From NCBI GenBank assembly GCA_016210005.1, contig JACQVA010000012.1, forward strand, positions 62,001-126,000: DNA of 64,000 bases, given 5' to 3'. The stretch is from Deltaproteobacteria bacterium (lineage in GTDB: Bacteria > Desulfobacterota > Binatia > HRBIN30 > JACQVA1). Below the pieces are notes generated by a model, which ran no database searches, had not been told where the DNA came from, and worked only from the letters and a program-made list of their open reading frames with translations. The position numbers and the translations under genes are program-made. This document shows, in pieces, positions 31,891-41,981 of this stretch (the first letter of the stretch is position 1; the number at the start of each line of letters is the position of its first letter).

Positions 31891-34615
31891 CCAGCCCGAG
31901 GGTGAAGTAGAAGGTGGCGCCCCTGCCCACCTCCGCTTCGGCCCATACCCGGCCGCCGTGGCGCTGGATGATTCGCTGCACGGTGGCGAGGCCGATGCCG
32001 GTGCCCTCGAACTCGCCGGTGCGGTGCAGGCGCTGGAAGGCGCCGAAGAGCTTGGCGGCATAGCTCATGTCGAAGCCCGCACCGTCGTCTCGGACGAAGA
32101 ACACGACTTCGTCGGGGTGACTGGCGGCCGGAGACTTAAGCCTGGAATCCGCAACCGGTAGGGTCCCGAACTCGATCCGCGCTGCCGGCTGCTTGCCGGT
32201 GTACTTCCAGGCGTTGCCGAGCAGGTTTTCCAGCGCCACCCGCAGCAGGCGCACATCGCCGCGGGCGGATAACGCCGGCGCGATCGACCACGTCACCCGC
32301 CGCTGCAGTTGGGTCTTCTGCAGCTCAGCGGCGATGGCCTCGGCCAAGGCGCTGAGATCGACGCGCTGCCAGTGCATCTCACTGCGGGTGACCTGCCCCA
32401 GCCGCAGGAGGTCGTCGATCAGCTCGCCCATGTGCTGGGTGGCGCCGCGCACCCGCTGCAAGCAGCGCTGCCCCTCCTCGTCGAGCTGGCCGGCGTGCCC
32501 ATCGAGCACCACCTTGCTGAAGCCATCGATCGCCCGCAGCGGTCCGCGCAAGTCGTGCGACACCGAATAGCTGAAGGCCTCCAGCTCCTTGTTGGCGGCT
32601 TCGAGCTGGGCGGTGCGCTGCTGCACGCGCTGCTCGAGTTCGGCATTGAGACGGCTAATCTCGTCCTCGGCCCGCTTGCGCTCGGAGATATCCACCAGTG
32701 TGCCGCGCACCCCGAGCGCACGCCCGTCGCGAATGATCGGCCGGCTGGCGCTGCGCACCCAACGGACCTCGCCCGACTTGCTCACCAGGCGATACTCGCC
32801 CGGCTCCAGTTCGCCGCCGAGGACCTTCTGAAAACCCGCCAGCAGCTCCGGTACGTCGTCGGGGAAGACGAATTCCACGAACAGCCGGCCGATGACTTCG
32901 GCCGGCTGATAGCCGCCGACTTCTTGTACCACCGGGCTGATGTACGCCACCCGCCCTTGTTCATCGAGCGCGAAGACGATTTCGCTCAGCGATTCGACCA
33001 GCTCGCGATACTGCTCTTCCGACTCGCGCAGCCTCGCCTCCGCCCGCTTCTGCTCGGTGACGTCCAGCGCCAGCCCGATGGTACCGATAATGGCGCCAGC
33101 ATTATCGTACAGTGGCTCGATGTGACAAGCGAAGGTGCGACCTTGCAACTCGAAGTCGTAATTCACCGATTCGCCTCCCAGCGCCCGGCGCTGGGCCGCC
33201 AGGGGCGCCAATTCGGGATCCGCGCTCATGAGATACTCGGCTAAAGTGCTGCCCACCAATTGGTTTGTCCTCAGCCCCATCTGCGCCAGTCCCCTACCGG
33301 TGCACGAGGTGAGTCGCGGCTCGGCATCAGTGGTCCACAGCACCGCCGGCATCTGCGCCATAACCAGGTGCAAGCTATCGTTGGCGGCTTGCGCGGCCAG
33401 TTGCGCCTGCTTGATTTCAGTGATGTCGGTGACGGTACCCGCGTAGCCCAGCATCTTGCCCTCAGGCGACTTGTCGGCAATCCCCAGGCCGAGCACCCAA
33501 ACTATAGTGCCGTCCGGGTGCACCATGCGGCACTCCCCGCGATACGGCCGGCATTCGCGAACCGCGTCGTACCATTCCTTGATGACACGCTCGCGGTCAT
33601 CCGGGTGAATCACCTTTATCCACCCCTCGCCGAGCGACTGCTCGGCCGTCAGGCCCGCCAATTCGCGCCAGCGCTCGTTGACAAACTCGCAGCGCCCCTG
33701 CTCGTCGGTGTGGAAGACGCCGACCGGCGAAATCGTGGTCAGCGTGGCATAGCGCTGTTCGCTCGCGCGCAAGGCGGCCTCGGCCTGCGTGCGTTCGGTA
33801 ATGTCGCGGGTATTCACCACCACCCCCGCCACCGCGGGATCGTGTAATAAGTTCCGGGCGGTCCCCTCCAACACGCGCCAGGAGCCGTCACGATGGCGAA
33901 AGCGCACGGCCAGGGGCACCGCATTGTCCGCGCCGGTGAGGGCACTCTGGAAATGAGCGAGCACCGGCCCCAGGTCATCGGGATGCACCAGCTCGAAGAC
34001 ATCGGTGCCGACAAACTCCTCGGGAGCGTAACCGAGCACGCGCTCGTGCGAGGGGCTGAGGTAGCGCACGATCCCGCCGGCGTCGACAATCGACACCAGG
34101 TCGCTGGCGTTCTCGATCAGCGAGCGAAAGCGTTGCTCGCTGGCACGCAGGGCAGCTTCGAGCTCGTGCTGCTTGCGCTCGACCTCGCGCTCTTGCAGCG
34201 CCCGCCGCACCACCGGCACTAACCGCTCCAGGCGCGTCTTCAATACATAGTCGGTCGCCCCCGCCTTCAGGCTCTCGATCGCAACCTCCTCACCCAGGGT
34301 GCCCGAGACCAGGACGAAGGGAATCTCGATCCCCTGTTCCTGCGCCAGGTACAACGCCGTCAGACCGTCGAAGCCCGGCATGGCATAGTCGGCGAGGATG
34401 AGATCGTAGTCTGGCGCCGGCAAGCGGCGCAGAAACTCACCGCGGGTTTGTACGCGATCCCAGGTCACCTTGTAGCCCGCATCCTCCAGTGTCGCCACCA
34501 CCAACTCGGCATCGTGCGGGTTGTCTTCCAGGAGCAGCAGGCGCAAACCACCGGCGGCCGTCTGCGGCCCGAGCGCGGAAGCGGCCATCGGACGATTCGA
34601 AGCTGCGGCTGCCAC
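31865..34615 (-). CDS. Hybrid kinase: receiver, four PAS domains, histidine kinase
   Basis: A 916-residue cytoplasmic kinase. GTG 34615 is preferred because AAGGGGG lies 8 nt upstream and this avoids overlap with the preceding gene; the frame is open to 34657. Receiver about 25-140: [13 protein letters not shown], Asp in [13 protein letters not shown]. Four PAS/PAC units follow ([80 protein letters not shown]). HisKA has [17 protein letters not shown] with H687; HATPase_c has [12 protein letters not shown] and [15 protein letters not shown]. An N-terminal receiver suggests it takes input from another kinase, perhaps the membrane kinase encoded upstream. No membrane segment. Confidence 0.92.
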   Translation of the reverse strand: MAAAASNRPMAASALGPQTAAGGLRLLLLEDNPHDAELVVATLEDAGYKVTWDRVQTRGEFLRRLPAPDYDLILADYAMPGFDGLTALYLAQEQGIEIPFVLVSGTLGEEVAIESLKAGATDYVLKTRLERLVPVVRRALQEREVERKQHELEAALRASEQRFRSLIENASDLVSIVDAGGIVRYLSPSHERVLGYAPEEFVGTDVFELVHPDDLGPVLAHFQSALTGADNAVPLAVRFRHRDGSWRVLEGTARNLLHDPAVAGVVVNTRDITERTQAEAALRASEQRYATLTTISPVGVFHTDEQGRCEFVNERWRELAGLTAEQSLGEGWIKVIHPDDRERVIKEWYDAVRECRPYRGECRMVHPDGTIVWVLGLGIADKSPEGKMLGYAGTVTDITEIKQAQLAAQAANDSLHLVMAQMPAVLWTTDAEPRLTSCTGRGLAQMGLRTNQLVGSTLAEYLMSADPELAPLAAQRRALGGESVNYDFELQGRTFACHIEPLYDNAGAIIGTIGLALDVTEQKRAEARLRESEEQYRELVESLSEIVFALDEQGRVAYISPVVQEVGGYQPAEVIGRLFVEFVFPDDVPELLAGFQKVLGGELEPGEYRLVSKSGEVRWVRSASRPIIRDGRALGVRGTLVDISERKRAEDEISRLNAELEQRVQQRTAQLEAANKELEAFSYSVSHDLRGPLRAIDGFSKVVLDGHAGQLDEEGQRCLQRVRGATQHMGELIDDLLRLGQVTRSEMHWQRVDLSALAEAIAAELQKTQLQRRVTWSIAPALSARGDVRLLRVALENLLGNAWKYTGKQPAARIEFGTLPVADSRLKSPAASHPDEVVFFVRDDGAGFDMSYAAKLFGAFQRLHRTGEFEGTGIGLATVQRIIQRHGGRVWAEAEVGRGATFYFTLGLVTLPCGTS

Positions 34616-34640
34616 TGACCGTTCCCCCTTGTGTCGCCGC

Positions 34641-35087
34641 TCAGCGGGTGACCGCACCCGGCGGCGGCTCGTTCATCAGCACCCAAAATAGATTGAGCTG
34701 CCTGACACCTTCGACGAACTCGTCGAAGTCAACCGGCTTGACCACGTAAGCGTTGGCCCCCAACTGGTAGCCGCGTACCACGTCCTGCTCTTCGCGGGAT
34801 GAGGTCACCACCACCACCGGGATGACCTTCAGCTCGGGATCACTCTTGACTTGGCGCAGCACTTCGATTCCGTCCACCTTGGGCATCTTCAGATCGAGCA
34901 GCACCAGCAGCGGGTGGCCGTCGGGACGGCCGGCGAAAGCACCGCGGCGGTAAAGGTAATCGAGGGCCTCGGCACCATCGCGCACCACCTGGACATCGTT
35001 GGCGAGGCGGTACTCCTCCATCGCCGTCAACGTCAGCTCGATGTCGTGGGCATTGTCTTCGGCCAGCAATATCTTTTTCGCCTCCAT
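34641..35087 (-). CDS. Single-domain response regulator (Rcp1-like)
   Basis: A 148-residue receiver: ILLAEDNAHDIELTLTAM (acidic pair), phospho-acceptor Asp in LLVLLDLKMPKVDGIEVL, Thr/Ser in VVVVTSSREEQDVV and Lys in ANAYVVKPVDFDEF. The long loop DYLYRRGAFAGRPDGHP is typical of Rcp1-type regulators that pair with phytochrome-like kinases having HisKA domains of the SHDLR type. There is no output domain, so it probably relays phosphate or acts by protein contact. It lies between two such kinases on the same strand. Confidence 0.93.
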   Translation of the reverse strand: MEAKKILLAEDNAHDIELTLTAMEEYRLANDVQVVRDGAEALDYLYRRGAFAGRPDGHPLLVLLDLKMPKVDGIEVLRQVKSDPELKVIPVVVVTSSREEQDVVRGYQLGANAYVVKPVDFDEFVEGVRQLNLFWVLMNEPPPGAVTR

Positions 35088-35107
35088 ACGCCCTCCTCGT
35101 CAGTTCT

Positions 35108-36721
35108 TCAGGCGCGGTTGAGAGAGAAGAAGAACGTCGCCCCGTGATCGGGCTCGCCGGCAGCCCATATCCGCCCGCCGTGGCGGTGGATGATGCGGCG
35201 CACGGTCGCCAGCCCGATGCCGGTGCCTTCGAACTCCTCGTCGCGGTGCAGGCGCTGGAAGACGCCGAAGAGCTTGTGCGCGTACTGCGGGTCGAAACCC
35301 ACCCCGTTGTCCTGCACGGCAATTACCACCTGGCCGCTATTGTCGCCCGGCGTGGCGCGGATAGCAATGCGCGCTTCGGGGCGCGGGGCGGTGTACTTGA
35401 TGGCGTTGGCAAGCAGGTTGACCCACACCAGACGCAGCAGCTCGGCGTCGCCGGCAACGGCCGGCAGCGCTTCGATCTCCCAGACGATGCGGCGCTCTTC
35501 CATCGCCGGCGCCAGTTCCTGCCGGGCCTCGCGTACCAGGCTATCGAGATCGACCCGCCGGGTACGCAACTCAGTGCGGCCGGTGCGGGAAAACATCAGC
35601 AACTCGTCGATCAGCCGGCCCATTTTGACCGCCGATTCGACAATGATACCGAGGTGGCGGGCGCCGGTGGCGTCCAATTGCGCGGCGTTACGTTTGAGCA
35701 ACAGCTTGGCGAACCCGCTCATGTGGCGCAGCGGCGCGCGCAGGTCGTGTGACACCGAGTAGCTGAATGCCTCCAGCTCTTTGTTGGCGGCTTCCAGCTG
35801 CGCGGTGCGGTCCGTTACCCGCTGTTCGAGCTCGGCGTTGAGGGTGCGAATCTGCTCTTCGGCCACGCGCCGCGCGGCGTCCAATTGCTCCAGCGACCAG
35901 GCGTTGAGCCAGACCGTTAGCGCCAGCACCGCGCTGGCGGACATCACCATCAGTGCCAGGCCGAATTCCGTCTCGTAGTAACCGGCGCGTTGGCCGAGCA
36001 GACGCAGCCAGCCAACGATCGCCGGCACCACCAGCACGGGTAGCAACAGGCGGCGCGCCGTCACCCCGCCGAATCCGTCGCTGGTGACGATTGCCATCAC
36101 GCCGCGCCGCGGCCGCGCGCACAGCAGCCCGGCGCTCAGAATCATGAACACCACGGTGGTGTGCACCGCCACGGAGCCGAACGCCGCCACCGCGTAGAGC
36201 GCGCGCGCGCCGTAAGCGTAGCCCATGATCATCAGGAACGAGAGCAGGCCAACACCAATCGTTAGCGCCTCCGCCGGCCGCCACGCCCACTTGGTTTCGA
36301 GATCGAGCAGCAACAGCGCCAGCCCGAGCAGTACCAGACACAGGGCGGTTGCCCCTGCCATCCGCCCGCCGGCGAGCAGCAGGGCGTCGATGCCGAAATC
36401 CCAGCCGCTGGCGTACTCGGCCAGCGTGAGCGAGCCGAGCAGGGTCACTACCGCCGCGCCGGCGACGGCAATCGCGGACTGAGGACTACCGATTGCTGAT
36501 TGCCGTGGACAGCGCAGGCGCAGGGCGACGCCACTGAGCATTACCGCCAGGGCGGTATTAGGCTTCATCGTGGCCAGGCCGGGCAGCACGCTCTTCAGCG
36601 CACCGACATCGAGCACCCAGCCGGCCAGCACCAACGCGCCCACCACCGCGGCCAGCGCACCTGCGATACGGGCAGCGTGCTGGCAGCGCCGCGCCCTGAC
36701 TTCAGCGGTAATGGCCCTCAT
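35108..36721 (-). CDS. Membrane sensor histidine kinase
   Basis: A 537-residue kinase. The first roughly 255 residues form a multi-helix membrane region ([60 protein letters not shown]) without a recognisable periplasmic domain. A coiled coil follows ([20 protein letters not shown]), HisKA with [16 protein letters not shown] (H325), and HATPase_c with [16 protein letters not shown] and [15 protein letters not shown]. The first loop includes the repeated text [12 protein letters not shown], encoded by a short duplicated stretch. The response regulator gene begins 20 nt downstream, so they are a likely pair. Stimulus unknown. Confidence 0.9.
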   Translation of the reverse strand: MRAITAEVRARRCQHAARIAGALAAVVGALVLAGWVLDVGALKSVLPGLATMKPNTALAVMLSGVALRLRCPRQSAIGSPQSAIAVAGAAVVTLLGSLTLAEYASGWDFGIDALLLAGGRMAGATALCLVLLGLALLLLDLETKWAWRPAEALTIGVGLLSFLMIMGYAYGARALYAVAAFGSVAVHTTVVFMILSAGLLCARPRRGVMAIVTSDGFGGVTARRLLLPVLVVPAIVGWLRLLGQRAGYYETEFGLALMVMSASAVLALTVWLNAWSLEQLDAARRVAEEQIRTLNAELEQRVTDRTAQLEAANKELEAFSYSVSHDLRAPLRHMSGFAKLLLKRNAAQLDATGARHLGIIVESAVKMGRLIDELLMFSRTGRTELRTRRVDLDSLVREARQELAPAMEERRIVWEIEALPAVAGDAELLRLVWVNLLANAIKYTAPRPEARIAIRATPGDNSGQVVIAVQDNGVGFDPQYAHKLFGVFQRLHRDEEFEGTGIGLATVRRIIHRHGGRIWAAGEPDHGATFFFSLNRA

Positions 36722-36890
36722 CCTCCACCCACCGTGCTTGACGCACGAGATCTCGCCGACCGGCGATGACCGGGTCTGGAGCGGCTGCCGTTTCGCCCAG
36801 GCACCATTGCGAGCAATTCTAGCCCCAGCCGGTGATCCCCCGCAATCTAGCTGGTAGTAGGCGGCCGGCCGATCGTGCTAGGGTGCGGCC

Positions 36891-37583
36891 GTGTCTCGTG
36901 GGACTCGTGCCATCGTACCACCGCCGCCCGGTTCGCGACCGCCCGTGCGCTGTTTGCTGGCCAGCCCGCACGGGATGTTCCGGCGCGGTTTGCAGCGGCT
37001 ATTGATGCAGCAGACGGGGGTGCAACTGGTGGGCGAAGCCGGCAACATTGCAGCGCTGTGCCGCGCGGCGGCAACGAGCCAGCCCGACATCGTGGTCTTC
37101 GATCTACGCTTGCTCGAACACGAAGATGGCGATGACCTGGCCGCGTTACCCCAGCGCGCCCCGCGCACCCGAGCATTGTTCCTCGGCTCGGAGGCGGAGC
37201 GCGAGTACTGCGCGCAGCTGCTGCCGCTGGAGGCCTGGTCACTGGTGACGCTCGACGCCAGCGTCAGCGCGGTCGCCGCCGCCATTCGTACTCTCGCCAA
37301 CTGGCCGCAACCGCGGGTGGGCTCGGCCCGGCCGCCCCGGCTCACGGCGCGCGAAAACGAGATTGCCAGGTTAGTGGCCGCCGGCCGGCGCAACTACGAG
37401 GTTGCCGCCCACTTCAAAATCTCCGAGGACACCGTCAAGCGCCACCTGACCAACATCTATCGCAAGCTCGGGATTCACGAACGCGTGGCTCTCGTGCGCT
37501 ACGTCAAGCAGGCCGGCCTGCCGCTGTCCGGCCGCGCCGCTACCGTAACTCGGCTCAACCCCAACAGGAGGCCAAGATGTTAG
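36891..37583 (+). CDS. LuxR/NarL-type regulator with degenerate receiver
   Basis: A 230-residue protein starting at GTG 36891. The C-terminal LuxR helix-turn-helix is clear: LTARENEIARLVAAGRRNYE, then AAHFKISEDTVKRHLTNIYR and KLGIHERVALVRYV. The N-terminal receiver-like domain keeps the phosphorylation-site Asp (IVVFDLRLLE). The usual acidic pair is replaced (CLLASPHGMFRRGLQRLL has Ser-Pro where Asp-Asp is expected), and the conserved Lys is not evident (SLVTLDAS). It is likely controlled by something other than classical phosphotransfer. The universal stress protein gene overlaps its end by 7 nt. It is divergent from the membrane kinase. Confidence 0.85.
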   Translation: MSRGTRAIVPPPPGSRPPVRCLLASPHGMFRRGLQRLLMQQTGVQLVGEAGNIAALCRAAATSQPDIVVFDLRLLEHEDGDDLAALPQRAPRTRALFLGSEAEREYCAQLLPLEAWSLVTLDASVSAVAAAIRTLANWPQPRVGSARPPRLTARENEIARLVAAGRRNYEVAAHFKISEDTVKRHLTNIYRKLGIHERVALVRYVKQAGLPLSGRAATVTRLNPNRRPRC

Positions 37584-38032
37584 AACGATTCAAGACCATC
37601 GTTGTAACCACCGACTTCTCCGAGCGCGGCGATCACGCGATTCCGCACGCCTTTCGCATTGCCGCCGACAACGACGGCAAGGTCATAATGTGCCACGTGC
37701 TCGAGACCGTGATCACGCCCGTACCGCTCTATGCGCAGTACTACCCCACGGATCTGTTGACCCCCGAGGTGCGCGCCCGGGCCGAACAGGACGCCGGCGA
37801 CGCCTTACGCCAGCGTGTGCCCCAGGACGCCACGCTGGCGGCGGTGCCGTTCTCGCTCAGCATCGTTCATGGCAGCCCCGCGCGCGAGATCGTCCACCTC
37901 GCCGAGGAAGCCAAAGCCGACCTCATCGTCATCTCCACTCACGGCCACACCGGCTTGAAGCACATCGTCCTCGGCAGCGTCGCCGAGCGAGTCCTGCGCC
38001 ACGCCCACTGCGCCGTTCTGGTGGTGCGCTGA
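37577..38032 (+). CDS. Universal stress protein (UspA family)
   Basis: A 151-residue single-domain Usp. VVTTDFSERGDHAIPHAFRI opens the fold; VIMCHVLE is strand 2. The ATP-binding motif is visible at the end: STHGHTGLKHIVLGSVAERV, followed by HCAVLVVR, matching G-x2-G-x9-G-S. An ATP-binding role in stress adaptation is known for the family; the exact function varies. ATG 37577 overlaps the LuxR-type gene by 7 nt with AACAGGAGGCCAAG upstream, so both are likely co-regulated. Confidence 0.95.
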   Translation: MLERFKTIVVTTDFSERGDHAIPHAFRIAADNDGKVIMCHVLETVITPVPLYAQYYPTDLLTPEVRARAEQDAGDALRQRVPQDATLAAVPFSLSIVHGSPAREIVHLAEEAKADLIVISTHGHTGLKHIVLGSVAERVLRHAHCAVLVVR

Positions 38033-38188
38033 GTGGGCCGGTTTGCGATTGCGGTGGTGGACGTCCTTCGGCCCGCCGCACCGCGCTCACTTTGATCTTG
38101 AAGCGAAGCGCGCCGCGGGGCCGGCGCCCGCCAGAATCTACGATCCGTGAAATCGTCGCGCCACGCCAAGACTTTCGCGGCTAGTTGC

Positions 38189-38641
38189 TCACAGCACGCG
38201 GTAGACCCGATACTCGACCGTAGGTCCGGGCAAGACGCGGCCCTCGGCCACAAACACGGTGTGATTGAGCCAGGCGTAGCGCGGGTCGCCGGTCTCGAAG
38301 CGCGGGTTGGTGCGGAAGTACAAGTCGCCGTAATCGGTGGCGTGGCCCGCGGCGATGGCCTGCTGCACCTGCTCGTTCATTTCGAGCACTCCGTAGTACG
38401 ATAAATAGATGGCCGCGCCGTCGTCGGTGATGAACTGTGCTCGCACATCCAGCCGGCCCCAGCCGTCGGGGCCGATCAGCAGCCAATCGCCCCCGCCAGT
38501 GAGCACATTGCCCTTCAGCCCTTCGCCCTCGAGCCGGCCGCCGATCACTTCGTAAAAGGCGCGCGTTCCGTACGGGCCGGGCCCGACCATCACCGGCTCT
38601 TTCAGGGTTGCGTGGTAAGTGAATGCGTATTCGACCTTCAT
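38189..38641 (-). CDS. DUF3237-family protein
   Basis: A 150-residue beta-barrel-like protein. ATG 38641 is chosen because GGAGGG lies 5 nt upstream and the conserved text begins there (MKVEYAFTYHATLKEPVMVG). Features of the DUF3237 family seen here are GPYGTRAFYEVIGGRLEGEG, GGGDWLLIGPDGWGRLDVRA, IYLSYYGVLEMN and PRYAWLNHTVFVAEGRV. Function of the family is not established. It ends convergent with the stress protein gene; the 156 nt between them hold no gene. Confidence 0.85.
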   Translation of the reverse strand: MKVEYAFTYHATLKEPVMVGPGPYGTRAFYEVIGGRLEGEGLKGNVLTGGGDWLLIGPDGWGRLDVRAQFITDDGAAIYLSYYGVLEMNEQVQQAIAAGHATDYGDLYFRTNPRFETGDPRYAWLNHTVFVAEGRVLPGPTVEYRVYRVL

Positions 38642-38805
38642 GCCGTCCCTCCGTTGTACGCCAAGCACCAGCGCGCCATACCACAGCCCGCGCCCGCGGG
38701 ACACCGAGGGCCGAGCAACGGCGCCGCGCGTCGGCAACCAGCAGGCAATGGCAGCGGCGCTTGCCCGGCGTGCGGATTTCTATCGGGTGGTGTACACGAT
38801 TCCTG

Positions 38806-39237
38806 ATGAAGGCGTGTGGCAGGGCGGTCTTTGCTCACGGCTTGGGGCTCGGCATGCTATTGTCGGCAAGTGTTGCCCTGAGCCCGGCGCGGGGGCAGTC
38901 GCCCAGCCCTCATTTCGCGGCCGCTGCCAGGCCGGCGCCCCTCGCTTGCACTGGCGATTGCAACGGTGACGGTTCGCTGAGCGTGACCGAGCTGGTCACC
39001 GGCGTGAATGTCGCTCTTGGTGAGATGCCGCTTACTGTTTGCCGCGCCTTTGATTTCACTCTTGACGGGCGGGTGACCATCAACGAGCTGGTCCGAGCAG
39101 TCAATGCCGCCCTCGACGGTTGCCCTCCCGCTGCGGCAGCATTCCCGGTCGGGGCCTATTTCTGGCCTGACCGAGCGTACGGCGAAAGCGGCAGCGCGCT
39201 GCATCAGCGCCGGCCGAGTCAACCTAACTCGCGGTAG
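38806..39237 (+). CDS. Secreted dockerin/EF-hand-like small protein
   Basis: A 143-residue exported protein. ATG 38806 precedes a signal peptide (AHGLGLGMLLSASVALSPAR). Two dockerin-like calcium-binding repeats follow: CTGDCNGDGSLSVTELVTGV and DFTLDGRVTINELVRAVNAA, each with a D-x-N/D-x-D-G loop and a helix, bracketed by cysteines. The last roughly 40 residues have no recognisable fold and overlap the 3' end of the P-type ATPase gene by 19 nt, so the C-terminus may be altered or truncated. No cohesin or cellulosomal enzyme is visible. Confidence 0.7.
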   Translation: MKACGRAVFAHGLGLGMLLSASVALSPARGQSPSPHFAAAARPAPLACTGDCNGDGSLSVTELVTGVNVALGEMPLTVCRAFDFTLDGRVTINELVRAVNAALDGCPPAAAAFPVGAYFWPDRAYGESGSALHQRRPSQPNSR

Positions 39238-41930
39238 ATCCAACCACGGCGGACCAGCCACTTTTCGACCTCTACCGCAACCAACACCACCGCCGCAAGC
39301 AACAGCGACAACCCCAGCTCGCCCGCACTCAGCGGCGTGGTTTTGAAAACCGGATTCAACGGCGGCAGGTAGATCGTCGCCAGCTGGAGCGCAAATGTCA
39401 GCACCACCGCGCCCAGCAACGGCCGGTTGGACCACAGCCCTAGCCGCGGCAGCGACTCCTTGTACGAACGGATAGCCAGCGCATGCCCCAGCTGCGACAG
39501 TGTCAAGACGGTGAAGACCATCGTCTGCCAGTGCGCCGAGCCGGTGTGATAGGCCCATGCTTGGGTCAACAAACAGACGCCGCCCATGAGCAGCCCGACC
39601 CAGATGATGTGCTGCCACATGCCCTGCGCGAAGATGCTCTGCTGCGGCGACCGCGGCGGCCGCTGCATGACTTCCCGCTCTTCCGGCTCGGCCGCCAGTG
39701 CGAGGCCGGGCAAACCGTCGGTGACGAGGTTGATCCACAAGATGTGAATCGGCAGCAGCGGGATCGGCAGCCCCAGAAACGGGGCCAGGAAGATCGTCCA
39801 GATCTCCCCGGCGTTGCCGGTCATGGCGTACTTGATGAACTTGCGAATGTTGTCGAAGATGCGCCGCCCCTCTCGCACCGCGCTGACGATGGTGGCGAAG
39901 TTATCATCGAGCAGGATTATGTGGGCGGCCTCGCGGGCGACGTCGGTACCGCTCAACCCCATCGCCACGCCGATGTCGGCGCGCTGCAAGGCCGGGGCGT
40001 CATTGACCCCGTCGCCGGTCATGGCGACGAATTCGCCCTGGTCTTGCAGCGCGCGCACGATCTTGAGCTTCTGCTCCGGGGCCACCCGGGCGTACACCCT
40101 GATGCGCTCGACCGAGCGCTCGAACTCGACCATCGACAAGCGCTCAAGCTCGGGCCCGGTCATGACCGCGTCGCCGTCGGCAATGATGCCGAGCCGTACG
40201 GCAATCGAGCGGGCCGTGGCCGCGTGATCGCCGGTGATCATCACCGGCGTGATGCCGGCTGAGCGGCACAGCGCCACCGCGGCGGCGGCCTCGGGCCGGG
40301 GCGGGTCCATCACCCCCACCAGGGCAAGCAAGCTCAGCTCGCGCTCGACCGCTGGTGGCGAAAGCTCAGCCGGCAGCTCCGGCCAGTGGCGCCAAGCCAC
40401 GGCCAGCACCCGCAAGCCGGTCGCGGCCATCCGCTCCGCCTGCGCCAGCATGGTCGCGGTTGCCAGCGCAACGACTCCGCCCGGGCTCAGTACGCTGCCG
40501 CAGTGGCCGAGCAGCATTTCCGGCGCCCCTTTGGTGAAGGAAACCACCGCGCCGCCGGCGCGATGAAACGTCGTCATGCACTTGCGCTCCGAGTCGAACG
40601 GCAGCTCGGCCAGACGCGGGGCCAGACGCTCTTGCGTGGCCTTGTCGTAGCCGGCCCGTGCCGCCGCCAAGTAGAGCGCCACTTCGGTCGGATCACCGCT
40701 AACACTGCCGTCGCTGGCGACGCGGGCATCGTTGCTCAACGCCAGCGCGCGGTAGAGCGCCGGCCACGGCTCGGCGCCATCGGCGGGCGCGGGTGAGGCG
40801 GCCCACACCTGCCCGCCGGCGTAGAACTCTTCCACCCGCATCCGGTTCTGCGTCAGCGTGCCGGTCTTGTCGGAACAGATGAAGGTGACCGAACCCAAGG
40901 TCTCCACCGCCGGCAGTCGCCGGATGAGCGCCTGCTTCTGCACCATCGTGCGAGCCCCGAGCGCCAACGACACCGTGACCACAGCGGGCAAGGCTTCCGG
41001 GATGGCGGCGACCGCGAGACTGACGGCGGTGAGAAACATGAGCACGACCGGCTCCCCGCGCAGCACGCCCACCAGAAACACCAGGGCGCAGACGGCGATC
41101 ACGGCCAGCGCCAATTGCCGGCCGAAGCGCGCCAGCCGCTTTTGTAACGGAGTCTTGTGCTCGTCTGCGCCCCGCAGGAGATCGGCAATCTTGCCGAGTT
41201 CGCTCTGCGCGGCGGTCGCCACCACCACGCCGGCTCCCCGGCCGTAGCTCACCACCGTGCCCTTGTAAGCCAGGTTGCGCCGGTCCCCCAGCGGCAGCCC
41301 GAGCGCCGCCAACGCTTCAGTGCACTTCTCCACCGGCGCCGACTCGCCGGTCAGTGCCGACTCGTCCACCTTGAGCTGCACGGTTTCCACCAAGCGCAAG
41401 TCGGCCGGCAGCAAATTGCCCGCCTCCAGCAACACTACGTCACCGGGCACTAACTGCGCCGCCGGCAGCACCAGCACTTTGCCGTCTCGCCGCACCGTCG
41501 CGGTCGCCGACGCCAGCCGCTTGAGGGCCGCGACCGCGCGCTCGGCCCGGTACTCCTGCACGAATCCGACCAGGCCATTGAGCAGCACTATGATTACGAT
41601 CGCCAGCGTATCGCCAGCATCGCCGATCGCACCGGAGATGATCGCCGCCCCGATCAGGACGAGGATCATGAAATCGGTGAATTGCCCGAGCAGCATCCGG
41701 TACGGGCTGCGACGGTGCTGCTCGGGAATCTCGTTGGGCCCGTGCACGAGCGCACGCCGGCCGGCCTCATCGCCGGATAGGCCGCTGCCGACATCGACCT
41801 GCAAGCGGGCCGCAACCTCCGCTACCGAGAGCGCGTGCCAAACCGGTGACTGATCGGCTGAAGCGGAGGTGCTGGAGGGCGCGGTTGCCATAGTGGGCGG
41901 AAGTTCTCGCGGGCCGTGAAGCCGTGGCAT
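39219..41930 (-). CDS. P-type cation-transporting ATPase (Ca2+-type, P2A-like)
   Basis: A 903-residue pump of typical length. N-terminal cation-ATPase domain: WHALSVAEVAARLQVDVGSG. Actuator TGES loop: DESALTGESAPVEK. TM4 ion site: VAAIPEALPAVVTVSLALG. Phosphorylation site: FICSDKTGTLTQNRM (Asp354). Hinge: MTGDGVNDAPALQRADIGVA. TM6: WINLVTDGLPGLALAAEP with Asn and Asp ion ligands as in SERCA-like pumps. The PEALP and NLVTD motifs point to Ca2+ or Mn2+ export, but Na+/K+-like specificities also occur in bacterial members. ATG 41891 is an alternative start; neither has a clear ribosome site. Confidence 0.92.
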   Translation of the reverse strand: MPRLHGPRELPPTMATAPSSTSASADQSPVWHALSVAEVAARLQVDVGSGLSGDEAGRRALVHGPNEIPEQHRRSPYRMLLGQFTDFMILVLIGAAIISGAIGDAGDTLAIVIIVLLNGLVGFVQEYRAERAVAALKRLASATATVRRDGKVLVLPAAQLVPGDVVLLEAGNLLPADLRLVETVQLKVDESALTGESAPVEKCTEALAALGLPLGDRRNLAYKGTVVSYGRGAGVVVATAAQSELGKIADLLRGADEHKTPLQKRLARFGRQLALAVIAVCALVFLVGVLRGEPVVLMFLTAVSLAVAAIPEALPAVVTVSLALGARTMVQKQALIRRLPAVETLGSVTFICSDKTGTLTQNRMRVEEFYAGGQVWAASPAPADGAEPWPALYRALALSNDARVASDGSVSGDPTEVALYLAAARAGYDKATQERLAPRLAELPFDSERKCMTTFHRAGGAVVSFTKGAPEMLLGHCGSVLSPGGVVALATATMLAQAERMAATGLRVLAVAWRHWPELPAELSPPAVERELSLLALVGVMDPPRPEAAAAVALCRSAGITPVMITGDHAATARSIAVRLGIIADGDAVMTGPELERLSMVEFERSVERIRVYARVAPEQKLKIVRALQDQGEFVAMTGDGVNDAPALQRADIGVAMGLSGTDVAREAAHIILLDDNFATIVSAVREGRRIFDNIRKFIKYAMTGNAGEIWTIFLAPFLGLPIPLLPIHILWINLVTDGLPGLALAAEPEEREVMQRPPRSPQQSIFAQGMWQHIIWVGLLMGGVCLLTQAWAYHTGSAHWQTMVFTVLTLSQLGHALAIRSYKESLPRLGLWSNRPLLGAVVLTFALQLATIYLPPLNPVFKTTPLSAGELGLSLLLAAVVLVAVEVEKWLVRRGWIYRELG

Positions 41931-41981
41931 GGTAGCAAGAGAATCACGACAACACGACGTTGAGGCAAGCGGATAGCGCCA

